DNA from: Alphaproteobacteria bacterium
GTDB taxonomy: Bacteria > Pseudomonadota > Alphaproteobacteria > Rhodobacterales > Rhodobacteraceae
Length of the DNA: 7,955 nucleotides
Reading direction: 5' to 3'
Assembly: GCA_003695135.1 (NCBI GenBank)
Contig: RFIR01000041.1
Location: 1-7,955, forward strand
The notes under the pieces were generated by a model, which was not told where the DNA came from, did not search any database, and worked only from the letters and a program-made list of their open reading frames with translations. Position 1 is the first letter of the stretch. Every line of letters begins with the position of its first letter. The translations under genes and the position numbers were made by a program. Of this stretch, positions 1 to 5,054 are shown in pieces.

Positions 1-22
1 GGAGTATTTTGGCCAAGAAGAA
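1..22. repeat. Possible dispersed short repeat downstream of the oxidase gene
   Basis: The first 22 bases, reading GGAGTATTTTGGCCAAGAAG and two more bases, lie just past the stop codon of the FAD oxidoreductase. From memory, very similar GGAGTATTT...GCCAAGAAGAAG strings recur near gene ends in Rhodobacter/Paracoccus-type genomes, but only one copy is visible here, so this rests on recollection. No hairpin or T-tract is seen in positions 1-30, so no terminator for the operon is called; transcription may continue past the window edge. Confidence 0.3.
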
Positions 23-30
23 GACGCCCT

Positions 31-1368
31 TCACTCCTCCCGCGCGCGCCATTCGCGCCAGCGGAGGATCGCATTGGCGCCGATCTCGGCCAGCGGCCGC
101 GGGGGCAGGCGCTTGGGGCAGGGCTCGGTGGTGAAATGGCGGGTGATGGTCGAGGTCTCGCCGCAAGCCAGCTCCGCCGCGCCGATGCCGGTCAGCGTGC
201 CGCGCGCGGTGCCGAGGCCGTTCTGCACGCAGCCCGCGAACACGCCGTCCTCAACCTCGCGCATCACCGAGACGCCGTTCAGCGTGAGGCAGAGATGCCC
301 CGCCCAGGCGTATTCCATGGGCCAGCCGGCCAGCTGCGGAAAGCGGCTGTCGAACTTCGCCCGCATCACCCGGGCGGCGCGGGACAGATCGCCGGCGGTG
401 GCCGCCATGCCCGGGCGCAGCGCCGCACAGCTCCGGGTGACGATGCGGTTGCCGCCCTGCCCGCTGTCGATGCGGCGCATGGTGGTGCCCATCGGGTCGG
501 ACGGGGTGATGCCCCAGCGCGGTTGCCCGCCGAGGCGGGCCAGCGCATCGGCATCGAGCGCCGCCGTCATGGTAGCGAACAGGAAAATCTGCATCAGCCG
601 CCCGCGTGCAAAGCCGAAGCTTTCCAGATGCCCGTTGACGGTCAGGATCACCCGCGGTGCGGTCACCGCGCCGCGGTCGGTCTCAACCCGCCAGTCGCGC
701 CCTTGTCGCGCAAAGCCGATGACGGGCGAAGTCTCGCACAGACGGACCTGCCGCCGCAGCCCCTCGCCCAGGCCTCTTATGTATCCCGCCGGCTGCAGCA
801 TCACCGTGCCCGGCGTGTAGAGCCCCGAACGGTAATGACGCGAGCCGGTCAGCTCTGCCATCTGCTGCGCATCGAGCATCTCGGAGGCCTCGCCGAGGCT
901 TTCCAGATGCCGCGCATAGCTGAGGTTGTTGGCATGCGCGGCCGCGCTGGCCGCGCCATTCACCTTGCCGGCGTGGTCGAAGAAATTCGCGTCGATGCCG
1001 TATTCCGCGACCGCTTCGGCGGCGAAGTCCTGGGCCTGACGGTTCAGTGCAATGATCGCCCTGTCATCGCCGGCGCCGGCATAATCCTGCGAGGTCAGCT
1101 CATGCGGCAGGTCGATCATGAAGCCCGAATTGCGCCCCGCCGCCCCTTCGGCGAGTTCGCCGGCCTCCAGCACCACCACGCGCGCGCCGGGCTGCAGCTG
1201 CGTCAGCCGCCTCGCCGCCGACAGCCCGGCAAAGCCCGCGCCGACGATCACGAAATCGGCGGTGGTCTCATCTCCCAGCGGCGGGGCGGGGCGGCGTGGG
1301 CCGAGGATTTCCGCCCAGCCCGCCGGACCGCGATGGATGGGCAGGTGACGCGCCGCGTGGCCGGTCAA
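31..1368 (-). CDS. DadA/PuuB-like FAD-dependent amine or imino acid oxidoreductase
   Basis: This 445-residue protein is an FAD oxidoreductase of the DAO/DadA family. It has a dinucleotide-binding motif VIVGAGFAGLSAA at residues 40-52, an acidic residue ending the second strand (E68 in VVVLEAG), the GRNSGF segment (78-83) typical of glycine oxidase/PuuB-like enzymes, and a C-terminal FAD-contacting part around 354-400 (WAG, then NGLGTARG). The length is normal for the family. The family oxidises a C-N bond of amines, amino acids or imino acids in the cytoplasm or at the inner membrane face. The start is a TTG overlapping the stop of the upstream dehydrogenase gene (TTGA), with GGAGAGG 7 nt upstream; the first in-frame ATG (M84) falls after the FAD motif and cannot be the start. 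It is the last gene visible in the operon. The substrate is unknown: hydroxy-D-proline, gamma-glutamylputrescine or another secondary amine are all possible. Confidence 0.9.
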   Translation of the reverse strand: MTGHAARHLPIHRGPAGWAEILGPRRPAPPLGDETTADFVIVGAGFAGLSAARRLTQLQPGARVVVLEAGELAEGAAGRNSGFMIDLPHELTSQDYAGAGDDRAIIALNRQAQDFAAEAVAEYGIDANFFDHAGKVNGAASAAAHANNLSYARHLESLGEASEMLDAQQMAELTGSRHYRSGLYTPGTVMLQPAGYIRGLGEGLRRQVRLCETSPVIGFARQGRDWRVETDRGAVTAPRVILTVNGHLESFGFARGRLMQIFLFATMTAALDADALARLGGQPRWGITPSDPMGTTMRRIDSGQGGNRIVTRSCAALRPGMAATAGDLSRAARVMRAKFDSRFPQLAGWPMEYAWAGHLCLTLNGVSVMREVEDGVFAGCVQNGLGTARGTLTGIGAAELACGETSTITRHFTTEPCPKRLPPRPLAEIGANAILRWREWRAREE

Positions 1369-2861
1369 TCCACCGCCTCTCCGGCATCGTCGGCAAGGTC
1401 GATCCAGATGGTCTTGAGCCGGGTGTACTGGTCATGCGCAGCCAGACCGTTGTCGCGCCCGCCAAAGCCCGATTGCCCGAAGCCGCCGAAGGGCGTGGTG
1501 ATGTCGCCCTCGCCATAGCTGTTGACGCTGACCGTTCCGGCGCGGATGGCGCGCGCCCCGCGCAGGGCGCGTTTGACATTGCCGGTGAACAGCGAGGCGG
1601 TGAGCCCGAATTCCGTGTCGTTGGCCACCCGGATCGCCTCGTCGAAGCTGCCGACCTCGATCACGCTCAGCACCGGGCCAAAGATCTCCTCGCGCGCCAG
1701 CCTGTGGTCGTTGCCGGGCAGTTCCACCACGGTGGCCTCGACGAAACCGCCCTTGGCCTTGCCGCCGAACACCACGGTTTCGGCCTGTTCCAGATAGAAG
1801 CAGACCTTGGCGAAATGGGCCGGGCTCACCAGCGCACCCAGCCTCGTCGCCGGGTCCAGCGGATCGCCCACATTCCATTCGCGTGCATGGGCGGCGATGC
1901 GGTCGAGCAGCTCGGCCTTCACGTCGCGATGCACGATCAGCCGCGAGACGGCCGAGCAGTTCTCGCCCATGTTCCAGAACGCGCCCTGCACCACATGTTG
2001 CGCCACCCGGTCGAGGTTTTCGGCATCCTCCAGCACGATGGCCGGGTTCTTGCCGCCCATCTCCAGCACCACCTCCTTGGCGTTCGATTCCGCCGCATAG
2101 GCGAGGAAGCGCTTGCCGGTCTCGGTGGAGCCGGTAAACGAGACCATGTCGATATCCATGTGGCGGCCGATCGGCTCACCCGCCTCCGGCCCCAGCCCCG
2201 GCAGCACGTTGAGCACCCCGCGCGGCAGCCCGGCCTCCATCGCCAGCTCGGCGACCCGCAGCGCGGTCAGCGGCGTCTCCTCGGCCGGCTTCACGATGAC
2301 CGAGCAGCCCGCCGCCAGCGCCGGGGCGATCTTCCATGCCAGCATCAGCAGCGGAAAGTTCCACGGGATCACCAGCCCGACCACGCCCACCGGCTCACGC
2401 AGGATCAGGGCGAGATGGTCGTCGGAGGCCGGCGAGACCTGATCATAGATCTTGTCGATGGCTTCCGCGTGCCATTTCAGGCAGTGGATCGCCTCGGGGA
2501 TATCGACGGTCTCGCAGTCGAAGATGGGCTTGCCGGAATCGATGCTCTCCATCACCGCCAGCTCGCGGGCGTTGCGTGCCATCAGCCGGGCGAGCCGGAT
2601 CAGAACCTCCTTGCGCGCGCCCGGGTGCAGGCACGCCCAGCGACCGTCCTCGAAGGCATCGCGGGCCTTCCGCACGGCGAAATCCACGTCCTCCGCGCCG
2701 CAGGCGGCGATCTCGGCCAGCGTCGCGCCGGTGGCCGGGTTGACGGTGGCGAAGGTCCTGCCGGAGGCGGCGGGGCGGAAGGCGCCGTCGACGAAGGCTG
2801 CGTCGGGCAGCGTCAGCCCGGCGGCGATGGCCCGGTATTCCTCGCGCGTCAGCAGATCCAT
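1365..2861 (-). CDS. NAD(P)-dependent aldehyde dehydrogenase, PuuC-like
   Basis: A full-length 498-residue member of the aldehyde dehydrogenase superfamily, oxidising an aldehyde to the acid with NAD(P)+ in the cytoplasm. All expected catalytic parts are present: PWNFP with the oxyanion-hole Asn168, cofactor-binding Lys191 (IVKPAE), FTGSTETGK at 242-250, general base Glu267 in VVLEMGGK, nucleophile Cys302 in GENCSA, and EEIFGPV from 391. The C-terminus (GEGDITTPFGGFGQSG, then LKTIWIDL) closely resembles Escherichia coli PuuC (gamma-glutamyl-gamma-aminobutyraldehyde dehydrogenase) as I remember it. The ATG has GGAGG 9 nt upstream and lies 3 bp after the lyase stop codon; the 3' end overlaps the oxidase start. 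The context makes it the final oxidation step for a semialdehyde produced by its neighbours. Alpha-ketoglutarate semialdehyde is an alternative substrate if this is a hydroxyproline pathway. The family call is secure, the substrate is not. Confidence 0.95.
   Translation of the reverse strand: MDLLTREEYRAIAAGLTLPDAAFVDGAFRPAASGRTFATVNPATGATLAEIAACGAEDVDFAVRKARDAFEDGRWACLHPGARKEVLIRLARLMARNARELAVMESIDSGKPIFDCETVDIPEAIHCLKWHAEAIDKIYDQVSPASDDHLALILREPVGVVGLVIPWNFPLLMLAWKIAPALAAGCSVIVKPAEETPLTALRVAELAMEAGLPRGVLNVLPGLGPEAGEPIGRHMDIDMVSFTGSTETGKRFLAYAAESNAKEVVLEMGGKNPAIVLEDAENLDRVAQHVVQGAFWNMGENCSAVSRLIVHRDVKAELLDRIAAHAREWNVGDPLDPATRLGALVSPAHFAKVCFYLEQAETVVFGGKAKGGFVEATVVELPGNDHRLAREEIFGPVLSVIEVGSFDEAIRVANDTEFGLTASLFTGNVKRALRGARAIRAGTVSVNSYGEGDITTPFGGFGQSGFGGRDNGLAAHDQYTRLKTIWIDLADDAGEAVD
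1376..1382 (-). promoter_or_regulatory. Ribosome binding site deciding a TTG start
   Basis: On the minus strand GGAGAGG lies inside the last codons of the aldehyde dehydrogenase gene, 7 nt before the TTG at 1368-1366. It supports TTG as the true start of the FAD oxidoreductase and suggests translational coupling, because the upstream stop TGA overlaps the start by three bases. Confidence 0.65.
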
Positions 2862-2864
2862 CTC

Positions 2865-3782
2865 TCAGCCCTCCGCCTCGATTGCGGCAATGGTACGTTT
2901 CAGCACCGTGATCACCTGTTCCAGCGCGCGCCGGTCGTCCTTGTTCAGTGGCTTCAAGGGCGGGCGGACCGCGTCGGCCTCGATCCCGTTCAGCGTCACC
3001 CCGTGTTTCACGCACTGGATGAACTTGCCGCCCTGCTCCAGCACCCGCATCAGCGGCATCATCGCCGACATGATGCGCCGGCCGCGGTCGAAATCGCCCT
3101 CCACGGCGCAGGCGCGGTAGAGCGCGATGTGCTCGGCGGGCAGGAAGTTCGAGCCGGCGCAGACCCAGAACCGCGCGCCCCAGGCGAAGAATTCCAGCGC
3201 CTGATCGTCCATGCCGCAGCCGAGCTGGATATGCGGGTAGTCGCGCGCCAGCATATGCACCCGGTTGATGTCGCCGGAGCTTTCCTTGATGCCGCAGAAA
3301 TTCCGCGACCGACCGACCCGGTCGAGAAACTCCGGCCCCATCATGGTGCCGGTGCGCCCCGGGTAGTTGTAGAGCATGATCGGCAGATCGGCGGCGCGGT
3401 CGATGGCCAGCGCGTTGAGCGCGTTTTCCCGATCCGTCGGCACCGCATAGGGCGGGCTGGCCAGCAACAGCCCGTCCGCCCCCATCTCGCGCGCCGCCCG
3501 CGCAAGGGCGATGGAATCGGAGGTCAGCATCGCCCCGGTGCCGACCAGCAGGGGCAGACGGCCGCCGATGCGTTCATGGGTGAAGCGCGCGATCTCGATC
3601 CGCTCGGCCACGGTCTGGGCATAGTTCTCGCCGGTCGAGCCGCCGGAGATCAGCCCGTGCACGCCTTCCCCGATCAGATACTCGATATGTTCGGCGAGTT
3701 TGTCGCGGTCGATCCCGCCACCCGCGTCAAACGGCGTGATGACGGGGGTATAGATGCCCTCGAAGCTGAATATCGGCGTCAT
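2865..3782 (-). CDS. DHDPS/N-acetylneuraminate lyase family Schiff-base enzyme (DapA-like)
   Basis: A 305-residue (beta/alpha)8-barrel lyase of the dihydrodipicolinate synthase family. Visible hallmarks are GGSTGEN (47-53), where Ser49-Thr50 replace the Thr-Thr pair of true DapA; Tyr138 in LYNYPGRTG, matching the catalytic tyrosine; and Lys166 in GIKESSGD, the Schiff-base lysine. These indicate an active enzyme that condenses, cleaves, dehydrates or deaminates a 2-oxo or imino acid. The start is the ATG at 3782, with GAGGA 4 nt upstream spanning the regulator's stop codon; an in-frame extension to 3929 is low-complexity and overlaps the regulator gene, so it is rejected. Lying between a GntR regulator and an aldehyde dehydrogenase, it is more likely catabolic than biosynthetic. 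A pyrroline-4-hydroxy-2-carboxylate deaminase (HypD-like) role is one plausible reading; lysine biosynthesis is unlikely. Confidence 0.93.
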   Translation of the reverse strand: MTPIFSFEGIYTPVITPFDAGGGIDRDKLAEHIEYLIGEGVHGLISGGSTGENYAQTVAERIEIARFTHERIGGRLPLLVGTGAMLTSDSIALARAAREMGADGLLLASPPYAVPTDRENALNALAIDRAADLPIMLYNYPGRTGTMMGPEFLDRVGRSRNFCGIKESSGDINRVHMLARDYPHIQLGCGMDDQALEFFAWGARFWVCAGSNFLPAEHIALYRACAVEGDFDRGRRIMSAMMPLMRVLEQGGKFIQCVKHGVTLNGIEADAVRPPLKPLNKDDRRALEQVITVLKRTIAAIEAEG

Positions 3783-3789
3783 TTCATCC

Positions 3790-4509
3790 TCATGCCGGCA
3801 TGGTCCGCCCGGCCAGGCCGATCTGCCCGAGCGGGGCGTCGAGCCCAGCGGGCATGACGAACTGTTCGATGCGGTCGCGCGAAAGCGCCCAGTGCGCGGT
3901 CGCCAGCCGCGCCGCCTCGGTGGCGTCACCGGCGGCGATGGCGGCGATGATGGCGTCGTGCTGGTCGCAGGCCACGGCCACGTCGCGGGCCATCTCCGCG
4001 TCCCGGGGCCGGTAGAAGGTCATCGAGATCCGCGCGTGGTCGATCAGCAGCCGGCTGAAGGAGGGCAGCAGGTAGATGTTGCCCGCCATCTCGCCGGTGA
4101 TCTCGTGAAACCGGTTGTTGGCCAGCGCCCGCTCGGCCGTGCTGCCCGATCGCAGAGCCGCGCGAAAGCGCTCCTGGGCCGCCTTCAGCGCCTCGATCTG
4201 CCCGGGCCGGGCGTTCTGCGCCGCCAATTGCAGGATGGCGCCGTAGATCATCGGTGCGGCGAGGAAGAAGTCGCGCAGCGTCACATGGCTCATCTCCGAG
4301 ACCCGCGCGCCGCGATTCTCGCGCAGATCGACATAGCCCTCGCCGGCGAGCTGGCGCAGCACCTCGCGCAAGGGCGTGCGCGACAGGGCGAATTCCTCGG
4401 CCAGCCGCGTCTCGTCGAGATCGGCGCCGGGGCGAAGCCGCATGGTAAGGATCGCCATGCGCAGATGTTCGTGGAGCTCCGCCTTCCGGTTGCGCGAGGC
4501 GTCCTTCAT
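3790..4509 (-). CDS. GntR-family transcriptional regulator, FadR/FCD subfamily
   Basis: A 239-residue regulator. Residues 10-70 form the winged helix-turn-helix, with the characteristic ETRLAEEFALSRTPLREVLR run at 33-52 followed by LAGEGYVDLRENRGARV. The rest is an all-helical FCD ligand domain; candidate metal ligands typical of this fold are Asn131 (usual Asp/Asn position), His135, His184 and His206. Such proteins usually repress an adjacent catabolic operon until a pathway metabolite binds. The ATG at 4509 is chosen because GGAGA lies 5 nt upstream and the protein starts directly before the domain; an in-frame ATG at 4584 would lie inside the promoter. It is the first gene of the operon and its stop is 7 bp from the lyase start, so it is probably autoregulated through the palindrome at 4578-4594. 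The ligand cannot be read from the sequence. Confidence 0.93.
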   Translation of the reverse strand: MKDASRNRKAELHEHLRMAILTMRLRPGADLDETRLAEEFALSRTPLREVLRQLAGEGYVDLRENRGARVSEMSHVTLRDFFLAAPMIYGAILQLAAQNARPGQIEALKAAQERFRAALRSGSTAERALANNRFHEITGEMAGNIYLLPSFSRLLIDHARISMTFYRPRDAEMARDVAVACDQHDAIIAAIAAGDATEAARLATAHWALSRDRIEQFVMPAGLDAPLGQIGLAGRTMPA

Positions 4510-4513
4510 CCCG

Positions 4514-4518
4514 TCTCC
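4514..4518 (-). promoter_or_regulatory. Ribosome binding site of the GntR regulator
   Basis: GGAGA on the minus strand, 4 to 5 nt before the ATG at 4509. It is the argument for the shorter 239-residue protein rather than a start at 4584. Confidence 0.6.
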
Positions 4519-4575
4519 GATCCGATCCGCCGGGCCGAACGGCTGTTTCCTGTCCGGCCATCTGCGCGCTAGCAG

Positions 4576-4607
4576 ATTATACAAATTGTGTACAGAGCCC
4601 TATGCAA
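4576..4607 (-). promoter_or_regulatory. Promoter of the gntR-led catabolic operon
   Basis: The minus strand carries a perfect TATAAT at 4581-4576, rare in this GC-rich window, about 67 nt upstream of the regulator's start codon. It predicts a transcription start near 4569 and a leader of about 60 nt. The -35 is poor: TTGCAT at 4607-4602 has a 20-bp spacer, and the hexamer at 17 bp (CATAGG) does not match. The promoter may therefore be weak, or need an activator. The overlapping palindrome suggests repression by steric block. Confidence 0.6.
4578..4594. promoter_or_regulatory. Candidate GntR operator (imperfect 17-bp palindrome)
   Basis: The sequence TATACAAATTGTGTACA is an imperfect inverted repeat of the form T-TACA-A-T-TGTA-A, centred at 4586. 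It overlaps the TATAAT box of the same promoter. FadR/FCD-type GntR proteins bind short AT-rich palindromes with GT/AC half-sites, and such sites are usually close to their own gene. The site is seen in the sequence; that this regulator binds it is inferred from position and symmetry. Confidence 0.5.
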
Positions 4608-4785
4608 AGCGTGGCGCAGGCAGATGCCCCTGAATGCACAAGGTCTTGCAGGGATCGTGATCGCGCGCGTGAAGTATCCGGAAGAGACCCCTGCAAAACC
4701 CGGATGCAGGCGGGCATCCTGAATGGATGAGGGTTCAGCAGGATCAGATCTGTACGCGCGCAAAATAATTAGAAAATAACTTCGC

Positions 4786-4798
4786 AATCAATATTTTA
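4786..4798 (+). promoter_or_regulatory. Candidate IHF binding site
   Basis: AATCAATATTTTA matches the IHF consensus WATCAANNNNTTR at every defined position and sits in the most AT-rich part of the window, about 200 bp upstream of the gntR promoter. IHF bending is common in complex promoters and near mobile element ends. AT-rich DNA raises the chance of a random match. Confidence 0.35.
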
Positions 4799-4810
4799 CA
4801 ATCAACAGTG

Positions 4811-4858
4811 AAAATATGAAAAACGCACGTGGCGCCACAATTTCGTGGCGCCCGGGCG
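4811..4858 (-). terminator. Intrinsic terminator of the mic60-hemY operon
   Basis: Read on the minus strand, arm CGCCCGGGCGCCAC (4858-4845), loop GAAATT and arm GTGGCGCCACGTGCG (4838-4824) form a stem of 8 perfect pairs. The stem extends, past one bulged A and one C-T mismatch, by 5 further pairs. It is followed directly by TTTTT (4823-4819) and then CATATTTT. It lies about 200 nt beyond the hemY stop codon, so hemY mRNA would carry a long 3' untranslated region, or the terminator may serve a small RNA made from this region. Confidence 0.7.
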
Positions 4859-4904
4859 CAATGTCGAAGTCTGGCCGCCAGAGTTTTGCAGGGGTCTCGT
4901 ACAG

Positions 4905-4936
4905 ATATGAATCCGAGTGAATATGAACCAGAGTGA
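4905..4936. repeat. Two tandem 16-bp direct repeats
   Basis: ATATGAATCCGAGTGA (4905-4920) is followed immediately by ATATGAACCAGAGTGA (4921-4936), identical at 14 of 16 positions. The unit directly abuts the outer edge of the 16-bp inverted repeat region. It could be a pair of protein binding sites or a simple slippage duplication; nothing in the window decides this. Confidence 0.6.
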
Positions 4937-4937
4937 A

Positions 4938-4957
4938 CGCATCTGTGGAAAGATGCG
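4938..4957. other. Short perfect hairpin between hemY and its terminator
   Basis: CGCATCT and AGATGCG pair perfectly around a 6-nt loop. There is no T-tract on either strand, so it is not a complete terminator; in hemY mRNA it could shield the 3' end or be an RNA-processing site. Confidence 0.4.
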
Positions 4958-5054
4958 CGAAGCGGCATGAACCGGGCGCGCAGCAGGGCGGCATCCTCCA
5001 TCGGCGGGGGTGCGGCAATCGCTCGTGGCAGCCCTTCCCGCGCGCGGGTGCCGC

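Larger units (their letters stand above)
4684..4898. repeat. Perfect 16-bp terminal inverted repeats enclosing 215 bp (MITE- or IS-remnant-like)
   Basis: GAGACCCCTGCAAAAC at 4684-4699 is exactly repeated as its reverse complement GTTTTGCAGGGGTCTC at 4883-4898. The inward-facing arrangement, small size, lack of a coding sequence and AT-rich interior fit a miniature inverted-repeat element or the collapsed ends of an insertion sequence. Against this, the flanks (GGAA on the left, GTAC on the right) show no target-site duplication, and no transposase piece is recognised. An alternative is a long-range RNA or DNA structure. The repeat itself is certain, the mobile origin is a guess. Confidence 0.45.
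4585..5054. other. Structured intergenic region without a supported gene
   Basis: About 470 bp between the end of hemY and the promoter of the catabolic operon. I see no convincing coding sequence: open frames here (for example minus 5018-4788) have no family resemblance and no good ribosome binding site. It holds, from high to low coordinates, a 7-bp hairpin, two tandem 16-bp repeats, the hemY terminator, an AT-rich stretch around 4757-4823 with an IHF consensus, and a 16-bp perfect inverted repeat at 4684-4699 and 4883-4898. The low GC of the middle part contrasts sharply with the flanking genes. Confidence 0.7.

Noticed and set aside
1296..3857. 853-codon open frame on the plus strand
   Set aside because: It lies opposite three well-supported enzyme genes, its translation is rich in Arg/His/Gln/Gly with no recognisable domain, and such antisense frames are expected in very GC-rich DNA.
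3783..3929. Extended N-terminus for the DHDPS-like lyase
   Set aside because: The extra 49 residues are Arg/Pro/Ser-rich, overlap the regulator gene, and the ATG at 3782 has a good ribosome binding site directly before the conserved barrel start.
4510..4584. Upstream ATG (4584) as start of the GntR regulator
   Set aside because: It overlaps the TATAAT box and operator candidate, adds a non-family N-terminus, and the ATG at 4509 has GGAGA correctly spaced.
4829..4852. GTGGCGCC repeated twice 16 bp apart as the start of a CRISPR-like or iteron array
   Set aside because: There are only two copies and they are the arms of the terminator hairpin, whose self-complementary arm produces the apparent direct repeat.
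4788..5018. 76-codon minus-strand frame in the intergenic region
   Set aside because: It reads through the tandem repeats and terminator, has no clear family resemblance and no convincing ribosome binding site; its end shows only the AT-rich composition.
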